From Massospora cicadina (Eukaryota; Entomophthoromycota; Entomophthoromycetes; Entomophthorales; Entomophthoraceae), in the NCBI GenBank assembly GCA_022478985.1, contig JAKSZP010008015.1:1-64000 (forward strand): DNA of 64,000 nt, read 5' to 3'. Both the position numbers and the translations under genes were made by a program. Positions 35,026-45,327 of the stretch are shown here, one piece after another. Below the pieces are notes generated by a model. It saw only the letters and a program-made list of their open reading frames with translations. It was not told where the DNA came from and made no database searches. How positions within the stretch are numbered: the first letter of the stretch is position 1; each line of letters starts with the position of its first letter.

Positions 35026-36026
35026 TGTCAGACATTTGGTGTGCCAAGGAAAGACTTAGTTTTCTTTGGGGTATTCTAATACCCAGAATAGCATCTATAG
35101 TCCGCACAGCATCGCCGTTATGAGGATCCAGGAGAAAGATCCACTGGGAGGAGGTGCAGAAAGTATTTCTTTATAAATATTGATCCCATTTTGACTAAAA
35201 AGGCTTAGGATTGGCAGCAGTTTTGCCAATGCCTCCCATGATGTGTAGAGAATATTTTGTAGGGGTGCTTGTGCCTGCCATTATTAATTGTAATTGAAGT
35301 CAATATTAATCTGAACGTTTACCTGATAGCAGGTAATGGCTGCCATATCTTCATTTTATGCTTTCAAGGACTCTTATTATTGCATTCCATTGTGATGTTT
35401 TATTGGTCATTCTTGAATGTGGTGGATTTGTTTGAAAATTTTGCACTTAGCTCAGGGAAGGGATCATTACTCACATACCCTTGGATGGGAGGTTGTATGG
35501 ACAGATTCCTGAGGTGGAATCTTTGTTTCATCTATTAAGAGATGCTAACACTGAGAATAAAATAAGGAAAATCACCGCCACTACTGAAAAACAATGAGTG
35601 GTGGATTTTCATTTGTCACAGCAAAATTCTTGGTGGGGATATAATCTTTACTTTTAAAAAAATTTTGAGATTTTATAGCTTTTTTGAAATTATCAATTAG
35701 TTAAGGGAAAGTACAAAAATAACCCAGCACTCTGCTGTAGGCAGAGCTGGGTTTTAATATTGGAAAAAGGGGGGCAACTTGCAGGAACTTCTATAAAATC
35801 AAGGTTGCTATCATATATTCCCAGGATGCCAATAATTTGTACATATGTATTTTCTCAAGTCTTCAATTGTTTGCTGGACCTCTGGAATTGAATGTGATGG
35901 ATAGCTCATGCAACACTTTGACTTAAAGATTTTTGACTACTTTTGTAAGTGCCAAATTTTCTTCTCCAATCTACTTGTTGTTGCTTCACATGAACAATTT
36001 TTTCTATTGTTGCATCCAAAAGGTTT
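35026..36026 (-). repeat. Element C right (5') LTR, inner part
   Basis: Begins TGTCAGACATTTGG and aligns with 10171-10875 plus 15449-15753 of the left LTR. It breaks off after 'ccaaaaggttt' at 36026, where element F starts. The outer end of this LTR is at about 53176-53537. Confidence 0.88.
35718..35755 (-). promoter_or_regulatory. Hairpin and putative RNA 5' end in element C LTR
   Basis: AACCCAGCACTCTGC and GCAGAGCTGGGTT face each other across a TGTAG loop, giving a stem of about 13 bp with a two-base bulge. One arm (AATAACCCAGCA) is the strand that pairs with the primer site at 35013. In the left LTR the same hairpin exists, and element D sits in its loop (10875/15444). Placing the transcription start here is inference from Tf1. 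Confidence 0.5.
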
Positions 36027-36731
36027 TATAAACTTTTTAGTTTAATTAAAAGGTTCTGACTCTATTGTAATTTTGAAAATAAGGTTGAAAAAGTAATTAG
36101 TTAATCAGCCATTATATTATTCTATATAAGTGATATCAAACCCAACAGGTATCCTCTTACTGAAAAATTGAGAGATTAAGTTAAATTGATTGATCCCCAG
36201 ACTTCTTCAATAAAGATAAATATATAATAGATATATAGAGGTTATTGATATATGATCTGCTTTTATTTAAATCTTCAAGGGGTTTATATAAGAAAGATGG
36301 CGCTCTACCATTTGGTTGAAACCTTATTTACAGCATTTTTTATAAATAATCTTACCCATAAGAATTATCATCAATAATAAATTAACTTCTTTGGTTACCA
36401 TCCATCTGGGCAACGCTCATCATTGACTAGATTGTAATCCTTCCTAGGTTGGTTCCTAAAATAACGCGTTTCATTGCTTTTAATTAACCTCAGTAGATTA
36501 GCCTCTATGAGTTAATTATCATACTAGATAATTAATCCATTTACAGTAGGTCATTCCAATTAAACTAAATTAATAATTACTGTCATGAAAAGCTCTATTG
36601 ATACTTCAGTAACTTCAACCATTTTTATCAATTAGTATTTTACCTAATTGATCCACATAGGAAATATAGTTGTTAGTTATACCCAATCAATTAAAACCAC
36701 TTATTATTGTCAGAGATTAACCCTGACAAAC
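36027..36731 (-). repeat. Element F left (3') LTR, outer part
   Basis: Starts TATAAACTTTTT (ancestral TGTAAAC in the right copy) and aligns with 51402-52110, for example 'ttacagcatt', 'ctttggtta.ccatccatct', 'ctgattgatccacata'. It is interrupted at 36731 by E with TSD CAAAC and continues at 42679. Confidence 0.8.
36727..36731. repeat. Element E target-site duplication (CAAAC)
   Basis: CAAAC at 36727-36731 and at 42674-42678, perfect, at the outer edges of E's two LTRs. Confidence 0.93.
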
Positions 36732-37849
36732 TGTCAGGCGGACAGCAAGTAAGAATTAGACTGGCCTGCCAGCCCAGATGCCAGAGCATCCAAACAGCAA
36801 ACCAGATTGCCTGAGGCACTGCTGCTGATATGATGAATATGGAACTGGAAAGGAGTTCCACCAATATCTGCTGGTGAGCCAGAATTTCATATAGGCACAA
36901 AATAAAGTACCAGATGCATACAGCTGTTAACCCTGAGGGGTATGAGAATGTCAGCAGATAAGGCGGCTTGATTTTTAACATGTAAAATCTAATTCTTAGA
37001 AATAATTTTTAATGGAAATTTAGAAAAGAGAAATCAACCAACAATGTTTCTCAGTGCGATGTGACTGATTAAATAGTAGTCATCTTGGGGGAAAACAAAG
37101 CCAGGATCAGGTCACTCAAATTCAAACTAACTGGTGAATTATTTGGGAATGGGCAGGTTAGTTCCTTAGGAACTGTCATCACAAAATTTGGTGGTGGGCT
37201 GAGTCACTGTCAGTTCAACCTCAAATGCCTGAACCAAGGCTCAACTATGTTTCTGACAGTTGGCATGATGGCATTTATCCCGACAAGCGGCAGGAATCCC
37301 CCAAGGACACCCCACATAGGGGTGGGCCCATTTGGTTGGGAACAGGTTCAGGACACCCAACCCACCCATGCTCAGTCACTGGGCTGTTCAGTCAATGGCA
37401 TTACATCAGGAGCAACACCTGATTTGTCAGCAGGAAGCTGCCCATTGGGGGTGATGCCTGACAAATTTGGGAGGGGAGAGATTTTTCCAATCATCATGTT
37501 AATTGAATTGCAACCATTGGGCATTCTGGCTGATAGATCAGTCTTCATACCTTTTTGACCATTTAAAATCTGAGCATCAGGAGGATTGCCACTCAAATTG
37601 GTTACAATTAATTTTATTTTGGCGATCTCAGTGCAGATTTCACTGATTTCTCATAACAGTTCTGCTGAGGTTAGTTTGGGTACTGAAAATGGGATCTGAA
37701 GTGGGAGAGCTGTTACCCAGCGCTTGTCTACTATGTGAGCGAGATCGCCCTGAGTAACAAGGGGTAAAGCTATCCTCTTTGGTGCCTTCTTACTTAGAAA
37801 TGGGAAAATGGCCTGGTCAACACCCAGAGGACGTTCCCTGGGACTTACA
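36732..37849 (-). repeat. Element E left (3') LTR
   Basis: 1,118 bp, TGTCAGGCGGAC to GGACTTACA, paired with 41555-42673. Plus-strand open frames inside it (such as 37085-37558) are by-products of LTR sequence, not genes. Confidence 0.94.
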
Positions 37850-39140
37850 TTACCCTTTCCTTTTCCCAAGAGAAGGGCCCCACCACCGGGGAACTGCATG
37901 AGAGCCACATTCTTGTGCGCCTTGGGTAATTTGATTGCCATAATAGTTGCGACTTTTTGGGGGAGCGGGGAGCTTTGGGGTGGGATAAATGGAATGCATC
38001 AACCAGGTCCATGCAATCCGCACAATCACGCGCCTTGACCCAACTGTTTTCATAGGCTGTATACCCTTTCCAGGCCATGAGATATTGTACGGAATGACGT
38101 GATTTCTGGGATGCCAGGATAGCTTCTACCTCAGCCTCCTCTTCATTATTAACGATAATCAGTTCTGGTTCTGTGGGAATTTCACCCTTGAAGGGAGACA
38201 GCTGGGAAACATGGAAATGGGATAATGCTTCCAATGTGTGGGGAGCTTCAGTCAGAATGCCCCATTACCCAACACCTCCTCCACCAAATGGGGTCCCAAA
38301 CATTTGCTGGCTAATTTGTGGGAAGGGGCCTGGATTTTTAAGTGACAGGTATCAAGCATAACATAAGAGCCCTTCATAAACTCATGACCTGGAAGATGCT
38401 TCTGATCCGCGAACTGCTTGTAGTCATCTATAGCTTTGGTGAGGTGTTCCCGTACTAAGCCTTGAGTCAATCTAAAAATGAGCAGCGTGGTCCACGGCAG
38501 CTTGAACCTCTGGCTGCAAGCACAGTCTGACCAAAAATGAAGGATTATAACCCAACATTGCTTCATAAGGGGAAAACCCCGTGGACGCGTGGGTTCCATT
38601 ATTGTATTAGAATTGGGCGAGGAGGAGATCATCAGCCCAAGTATCCTGCATGGCTGTAGCTTAGCAATGCAGGTACTGTTCAAGAACTTGATTGACCCGC
38701 TCAGTCTGGCTGTCAGACTGAGGATGATATGCTGTGGAGCAACAGTAAGGATATTTTCAGGATTGATAGGAGTGCACTCTAAAACCATGCGGTGAACTGA
38801 GAACCATGGTTGCTGATGATCTCCTGGGGGAGACCAAACATCAAAAACACATGGCGTAAAAAAAGGTGGGCAGTTTCTTTGGACATAATTGCGGAAGTGC
38901 AGGGGATAAAGAGGGAAAATTTCGTAAAATGATCCACTACTACCATCACCACTGTAAATCCATTAGAACAGGGAGCTCAACAATAAAATACAAAGACACG
39001 GATGTCCATGGACCCTCCGCCTGCTGTAAGGGGTGCAGGAGACCATTTTTCTCAGAGCAATCTGACTTGGCCCTGGCACAAGTAACAAAATTGGCGATCC
39101 AGCCCGGAACTTCTTTTGTCAAACCTGCCCAATTTTAGGT
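37850..39140 (-). pseudogene. Element E integrase with chromodomain
   Basis: Read right to left. The core shows VVVDHFTKFSLFIP near 38940 (first Asp present), EIISNHGSQFTAWF near 38810 (expected Asp is Asn) and STGFSPYEAMLGYNPSF near 38560. The open frame 38234-37845 (129 codons) carries the chromodomain: EEEAEVEAILASQKS, then VQYLMAWKGYTAYENSW, then LVDAFHLSHPKAP. The aromatic and W-K-G-Y residues of chromodomains are present. The tail 'FHxxHP' resembles chromoviruses of basidiomycetes. It would direct integration to marked nucleosomes. The core has stops. Confidence 0.88.
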
Positions 39141-39149
39141 CCATTTGAT

Positions 39150-40080
39150 CAAATCGGTGCATTTCTTAGAACCAGGGTGACCCACTGTGGGGGTATTGTG
39201 ATGGGTGTGAAGTACCTCATTTCAGAAAGAAGGGGAACCCAAATGCGAGATCTAAAATAAATAAGACCCTCCTTCAGTGAATATAGGGAGTGTTTATGCT
39301 TCTGGTGAGATAACTGCTCAATCAACTCCATGCCCTCAGGGCAGGCCATTTGACTGGCTAATACCTGAGCAACTAATGGAGTGTCGGGGGCCAGAGTGAC
39401 AGAAGAAATGACAGGGGGAACAATTGACAAGATTTGGGTGGTAGGAATCACAGTAACGAGTTCCACTTCCTCTGGATCCGTGGAACTATGGGTGGGGCTG
39501 CAACTGAGAAAATTGGGAATTACATTTAGTGCCCCTTTTACGAATTTGTATTTGAAATTGAAACTGCACAGGTCCCAATAGGTTTGGGCTTGCCGATGTG
39601 CCAATTTTTGAGGTTTACAAAAGTACAACAGGGCCTGGTGATCCATGCAAACTGTTAATTCATGCCGAGCACCCTGTAACAGGTACCTCCAATGAGTTAA
39701 GGCCCATGCAACAGCTGCAACCCCTCGTCATAAATAGCCCAAGACTGCTCCATGGAGGTAAACTTTTGGGAAAAGTAGGCAAACGGGTGTTCCAAACCAT
39801 TGTGCTCCTGGAGCAACACTGCTCTGACAGCTACTTATGACGCGTCGCATGCAATGATATATGGCTTGGTGGGATCATCATGTTTTAAAATGGGAGGGGA
39901 TACAAACACTTCTTTAATTGATTCAAACGCCTGTTGGCATTTGTCCATCTATAAAAAACGCACGTTTTTCCCTGTTAGTGGGTGAAGTGGGGCGGCGAGC
40001 TGAGAGAGTGTGGGGGAGAACTTTTTTAAGAAAATGATGTTTCTCAAGAAGCTCTGTAGTTGTTTCTGGGTAGTTGGAGT
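39150..40080 (-). pseudogene. Element E RNase H and integrase N terminus
   Basis: The open frame 39646-39149 contains MDHQALLYFCKPQKLAHRQA and the GALNVIPNFLS block that ends RNase H, then an acidic linker and LYSLKEGLIYFRSRIWVP, the start of integrase. The earlier RNase H part (about 40080-39660) is broken by stops. RNase H removes the RNA strand after first-strand synthesis. Confidence 0.8.
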
Positions 40081-40083
40081 TGG

Positions 40084-41003
40084 TCATTCCCAGATAGCAT
40101 CCAACTTATTGGGAGGGATTGTGACACTATCTTTAAGGACCAGGTTCTCAAGGAAAGTAACCTCCTCCTTATATAACTCACACTTGGACGGTTTGAGGAA
40201 CAACCCTGCCTTATGCAAGGCGACCAGCACTGCTTCCAAATTGATAGCATGTTGTTTGGAAGTTAGGGAGTGAACCATAATATCATCGATGTATGCAACA
40301 GCACAAGTGAACTGGAGGTCACCCAGTACTTTATCAATCATCCGTTGAAACATAGCGGGAGCATTCTTCATCCTGAAAGGCATTACCTGAAATCGGAAAA
40401 TGGTGTGCTTCATCCAGATCGCTGTTAACTATTCCTATTCATTCATTACCCGAATTTGGCTGAAGGCATTCACCAGATCCAGCTTAGAGAACACACAGGA
40501 TTTGGCAATTGCCTGACTGATTGTCTGCTCCAGAGGCAATGGGTAGGGATCAGTAACTGTTGTTTTATTCAAATGGCCATAATCCACGCAGGAATGGAGA
40601 GAACCATCCACTTTTTTGGTGAAAATGATGGGGAGGTGACAGGTGAGGTTTCCTTGAACAGCCAACCTTTTTTCAACATATCGTCCAACCAGGTATTGAG
40701 TGCAACTTCTTCCTCCACTGTATGGTGATACAACGGACATTTGATGTTTACTAACTCCACAGTCATTCAAAACCCACAATTGTACCTGGTGTGTTTAGGC
40801 AGACAATCCACCTTTTCCATATCAAAGATTCTCCGATAGTGCATTAAGTTTTTGGGGAAATCAGCTGAAACACCTGCAGAAGTGACTAGGGTAGTGATGG
40901 AGCTATTTCCTTGCACCTTCTTGAGGGTGTCAATCAAAGAGAATTCTCCCTCCAAATGATCATTGGTAAATGACAACGTATTAGACTCTAAATGAATCTT
41001 CAC
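40084..41003 (-). pseudogene. Element E reverse transcriptase (catalytic residues intact)
   Basis: Two long open frames (40779-40435 and 40413-40084) cover the RT palm and fingers. KTTVTDPYPLPLEQTI and FSKLDLVNAFSQIRV give motif A with Asp near 40475; QVMPFRMKNAPAMFQRMIDK lies near 40370; and VAYIDDIMVHS near 40290 gives an intact YIDD. A frameshift and stop separate the two frames near 40425. The upstream segment 41003-40767 links to the protease. Of the LTR elements here this RT is nearest to intact. Confidence 0.88.
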
Positions 41004-41035
41004 ATGTTGTCAACGCCACCACCCCACCCCTAAGA

Positions 41036-41398
41036 TCACTGGAAACACCAAGTCTGGCATAGCCAAAAAGTGATCACAGATGCTGAACTGGTTATTGAAA
41101 AAGGTACCTGTTGGTGAACAACATATGAGGGTAGATAAGCAGATGAGGCCACCATCACTGAGGAGCCTGCATCCATTTCCAGATTTAATTGTTGCACCAA
41201 TTCAACACTCATAAAATTTTCCACAGCTTCAGTGTCCACCAGGGCCTCAAAAGAAATGTGATGAGAATCAACGCTAATCTTCATGGGAACTAAAAAGTAA
41301 GCATATTTCTCCTTTTCTGGTAGTTGTGGATAAATCCAGTGATACCAAAGAGATGGTGGTGGGATCCGGGGAAAATAATGGGAAAATAGCCGCAGCAA
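41036..41398 (-). pseudogene. Element E protease (DTGA changed to DTEA)
   Basis: A 120-codon open frame with ISFEALVDTEAVENFMS near 41240-41200. The retropepsin triad DTG is DTE here, a Gly-to-Glu change that would inactivate the protease. The following flap-like segment (VMVASSAYLPSYVVHQQ) is in frame. Upstream, only about 150 bp separate it from the 5' LTR, so there is no space for gag. Confidence 0.8.
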
Positions 41399-41538
41399 CT
41401 ATGGGGTATGGTTTTGGAGGCTCAAGTGTGGCTGGTCCAATGTGGTCAGAGATAATCTTCTTTACAACCTGGCTCAGTTGGAAAGAAGGGACCATTGCTG
41501 CGCCTATACACGTGAGAAAGGCGAAAATGGCTAAGAAA

Positions 41539-41554
41539 AATGGTTGGTTAATTA
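41539..41554 (-). promoter_or_regulatory. Element E primer-site candidate, partly self-complementary
   Basis: Bases next to the 5' LTR (plus strand AATGGTTGGTTAATTA) pair at about 12 of 16 positions with AAATCAACCAACAATG at 37031-37046 in the left LTR, fewer in the right LTR (about 41853-41868). This suggests Tf1-like self-priming as in C, but the match is weaker. Confidence 0.35.
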
Positions 41555-42673
41555 TGTCAGGCAGACAGCAGGTAAGAATTAGACTGGCCTGCCAGCCCAG
41601 ATGCCAGAGCATCCTAACAGCAAACCAGATTGCCTGAGGCACTGCTGCTGATATGATGAATATGGAACTGGAAAGGAGTTCCACCAATATCTGCTGGTGA
41701 GCCAGAATCTCATATAGGCACAAAATAAAGTACCAAATGCATATGGCTGTTAACCTTGAGGGGTATGAGAACGTCAGCAGATAAGGCAGCTTAATTTTTA
41801 ACATGTAAAAGCTAATTCTTAGAAAGAATTTTTAATGGAAATTTAGAAAAGAAAAGTTGAACAACAATGTTTCTCAGTGCGATGTGACTGATTAATTATT
41901 AGTCATCTTGGGGAAAACAAAGCCAGGATCAGGTCTCTCAAATTTGACCTAACTGGCGAATTATTCAGGAATGGGTGGGTTAGTTCCTTGGGAACTGTCA
42001 TTGCAAAATTTGGCAGCGGGCTGAGTTGCTGTCAGTTTGACCTTGAACGCCTGAACTAAGGCTCAACTACATTTTTGACGGTTGGCACGACAGCATTTAG
42101 CTAACAAGTGGTGGGAATCCCCCAAGGCCACCCCACATAGGGGTGGGCCCATTTGGTTGGGAATAGGTTTGGGACGCCCAACCCACCTGTGCTCAGTTGC
42201 TGAGCCATTCATTTGGTCAATGGCATTGCATCAGGTGCAACACCCACTTTGTTGGCAGGAAGCTGCCCATTGGGGGTGATGCCTGACAAATTTGGGAGGG
42301 GAGACATTTTTCTGATCATCATGTTAATTGAATTGCAACCATCAGGCATTCTGGCTGATAGATCAGTCTTTATACCTTTTTGACCATTTAAAATCTGAGC
42401 ATTGGGTGGATTGCCACTCAAATTGGTTACATCAATTCTATCTCAGCAATTTCAGTACAGATTTCACTGATTCCTTGTAACAGTTCTGCTGAGGTTAGTG
42501 TGGGTACTGGAAACGGGATCCAAAATGGGAGAGCTGTTACCTAGCACTCATCTACTATGTGAGCAAGATCGCCCTGAGTAACAAGGGGTACAGCCATCTT
42601 CTTTGGTGCCTTCTTACTTGTAAATGGGAAAATGGCCCAGTCAACACCCAGAGGACGTTCCCCAGGACTTACA
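41555..42673 (-). repeat. Element E right (5') LTR
   Basis: 1,119 bp, TGTCAGGCAGAC to GGACTTACA, followed by TSD CAAAC and the rest of F's left LTR. Confidence 0.94.
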
Positions 42674-42678
42674 CAAAC

Positions 42679-42914
42679 CATTAGATATTAGTTAATATTG
42701 AATGTGAGTCACGTTAACAATACTTTACTAATGATTTATTAGAGGGAATAGCTCCATTCCTTAGATATAGAATTATAATAACTCCAATATCCATCAAGGT
42801 TATTTCTTTGTAAGCTAACCAAGATATGACAAGACAGAATAGAGAGATATCTGGACAACATATTTAAACCAAAGTTCCAGCTCAACGTTTAATTTGTCTA
42901 TATTATCCAGCAAA
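42679..42914 (-). repeat. Element F left (3') LTR, inner part
   Basis: Continues F's LTR after E and aligns with about 52110-52484 ('actttactaatgatt', 'tatccatcaag.ttatt.ctttgtaagct'), where the right copy has an extra 140 bp or so. The inner end at 'cagcaaaca' is approximate. 42915-43250 is probably the F pol tail and polypurine region. Confidence 0.6.
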
Positions 42915-43249
42915 CAACACTTTTTAAAGGTTTATAAATTCACTTTTCTTCATTTTTTATATTTTTTCTCCTTTTAGTATCTCTCAATTCCAAAGAAACA
43001 GCTTGTCAAAGTATCCATATTTATGTTTAACTTGATAATCCATCACTACTCATTAGTGCATCCCCTCTCCCCTAGAGATGTCATAGATTAGTATTATCCC
43101 AACAATGCACTAAGAAAATATATTCTTTGACATAATTTACTAAAAAAATGTAATATTAATATTGAAAAGGTATATATTATATATATTATGGGTTCCCTTA
43201 TCCTCTAATATTTAAATTCCTAAATTTTTTAATTTTTATATGTACTTTA

Positions 43250-44340
43250 TTAATAATGTGACCATCTAATATATTTTTGATAAAATAGGCGTCTATCGCC
43301 ATCTTGGCTATTATTTAAAGAGATCAGACTAAAAAATGTCTATTTATCCATATAGCCAAATCCATGGGTATTACAAATGCTAACTATCACCAACACAATA
43401 ATCCATAAGCATTGGTCAGTTTTGATCAACTAATTTCTCTGATTGGATTTTCTTCTTCAAAGTAATGTCAGCCATTTGGATTGTAGATTAATTTTAATAT
43501 TAATCAATTGATTCAGGTATATTTCAGGGCTTGTTCCAGCGGTAGGTTCTAATACTGAATATAATACTATTGGCAACGCAGCCTTTCTTTCATATAGCAC
43601 TTAAAAAGGCATTTTTCCAGTAGCTTTATGATGACTGATATTATATGCAAACTTAACTGAAATTAAATAAGTAATTAAGAGGAGGCTTTTACTGTATCCA
43701 AGTTTTTTAACAATGCAGAGAGCATATCATCCGCTCTTTACACTAAACCATTTCTCTCAGGCCAGTATGGTACAAGTACCACTCCTTTGGTACTTATTGA
43801 TTCATTTTAGTCTAGGTATCATGAACAAAGTAAAGTTAGATCAATTATTTTTTTATCGCACATGAGGACATCTGTGATGGTAGGTTTACTAATCTAATAT
43901 GAATTTATTAGTATTGGCAGGACCTACTTGAATTAAGGCCTTAGTCTTGACCCATTTTATTGGTTATGTCAATGGCTACATTAATTACTTTACTCCTCCT
44001 GTAAAAGTATTCAATGGTTCCATTACAATGATAACATGTGCTAAGCAAACCCAAGTCATACTAGGCAATTATCCTATCACCTTTTTATTTAGCTTGTGCA
44101 GCTGGATTTCTATTCAACAGTATAAATAAATTAGCCACTTTGTAGTTTAACAACTCCCAGTAATAATACTGGAAAAGGTGGTCCAACGTTTTCCTCAGGC
44201 CATCATGTCCTACAACTTTATGTACTTCCTGAATTATGGCTGTATATTACAAAGGTTTTGTAATTAGAAAATATTTTCTCATCTAAGATCTTGCAAAATT
44301 GATCATTCTTCATTTTCATTTTTCATCCCTTTTCTTAACA
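43250..44340 (-). pseudogene. Element F integrase
   Basis: Read right to left. The zinc-binding N terminus is near 44240-44100 (EVHKVVGHDGLRKTLDHL, with H-x4-H, then YYYWELL). Core fragments are IDITNKMGQD near 43950 and GVVLVPYWPERNGLV near 43800, where E-R-N-G is the usual YxPxxNGxxER region. After it come SLHIISVIIKLLEK near 43650 and a C-terminal tail to about 43250. Stops are frequent. No chromodomain was seen. Confidence 0.7.
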
Positions 44341-44349
44341 CTTTCTGGA

Positions 44350-45327
44350 TTTCTAAAGGGCATCCTCTATTCTTCTTTCAATCTTCATCTGAAAAATATT
44401 GTCAGCCTTTAGTATGACATGAACATCTGTCAGTCTTGATAATCCATCAGCGTTATTATAAGTTGCTTCCTCTTTATGGATTATCTCAAATTCATAGGCT
44501 TGCAACTTCCAAGATTGTCTAGACAATCTTCCCTATGGCTCCTATAAAGTATGTAACCAGCGCAGGGTAGAATGGTCACTAACAATTTTGATTTGCATCC
44601 CATTTACATAAACGCAAAAAGTTTGCATGCATATATTACTGATAAACACTCTCATTATTTTATGAAATAGTTCCTCTCAGCAGACAATAACACATGAATG
44701 ACACATCTATCTTGAAGTTCATCCTCTTCATCATTTACTTGACTTAGATCGTCACCAATTGCTGTTATTCAGCATCTAATCAAGTTACTAATGGTCATTT
44801 GAGTTCATGATAGTTCAAAATGTAACTGCTCATCAAATATTGCCTTAGTTTGCCAAACAATGTTTTCATTTATTCATTTCACTCAAATCCATTGTTTGGC
44901 TTTTTAAATAGATAAAACAACGGCCTGATATTTCTGCAAAGTCCTTAATAAATCAGTGACAATGTCTGACTATCACCAAAAAAGACATGTACATCCCTAA
45001 CTCTCTTATGAACTGACATTCATTTGATTGCTAGAAATTTCTGGTTTTGTGGCTGCAATTTCTCAGAGATTATGACAAATCCCAAGTATCTAACTCTTTT
45101 TTGAAAAAGTGAATTTCTTGTATTAATCTTCAGATTAGCAGCTAACCGCTTAAAAACTTTTTTGAGGTTTTTCTAATGATCCATAGAAGTCTGACTGAAG
45201 ATGTTAATGTCATCCAAATATTAGAATGCATAAAAACTTCATATCTCCCTTTTAAATCTGTCAGACAATTGTCCTCCAAGATTAAAGAAACAAAAGTTTT
45301 ATGTCAAAATAGGCTGAAAGGGGGAAA
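44350..45327 (-). pseudogene. Element F RT C-terminal half and RNase H
   Basis: 45327-45310 encodes FPFSL, equivalent to the conserved MPFGL of RT. The catalytic box LDDINIFSQ near 45210 is intact, and YLGFVIISEKLQPQNQKFL near 45090 is the YLGH-like block. RNase H ends with IKIVSDHSTLRWLHTL near 44600 and KLQAYEFEIIHKEEATYNNADGL to 44440, a clear match to Ty3/gypsy RNase H. The RT is cut by the solo LTR at 45328, and about 15 codons between KGDT and FPFSL are missing. Confidence 0.8.

Larger units (their letters stand above)
36732..42673 (-). mobile_element. Element E: chromodomain Ty3/gypsy element lacking gag
   Basis: Minus-strand element of 5,942 bp. LTRs are 36732-37849 (1,118 bp) and 41555-42673 (1,119 bp), and the TSD CAAAC is perfect. 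The interior is only 3,705 bp: protease, RT, RNase H, integrase and chromodomain in order, but no gag before the protease. On the minus strand a purine tract (GGGAAAAGGAAAGGGTAA) precedes the 3' LTR. LTR differences are nearly all transitions, many as reciprocal CA/TG. It is the best preserved element here and probably among the youngest, but stops remain. Missing gag implies trans mobilisation or internal deletion. Confidence 0.92.

Noticed and set aside
37085..37558. 157-codon plus-strand ORF
   Set aside because: Falls wholly inside element E's left LTR, and the copy of the same LTR at 41555-42673 does not keep the frame open.
41274..41804. 176-codon minus ORF as element E gag
   Set aside because: Its first two thirds lie in the LTR and read the same in the other LTR; no capsid or zinc-knuckle motif precedes the protease.
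45311..45327. Polypurine tract of a plus-strand element before 45328
   Set aside because: The purine run is the complement of F's RT codons for FPFSL; no plus-strand pol precedes it, so the LTR is solo.
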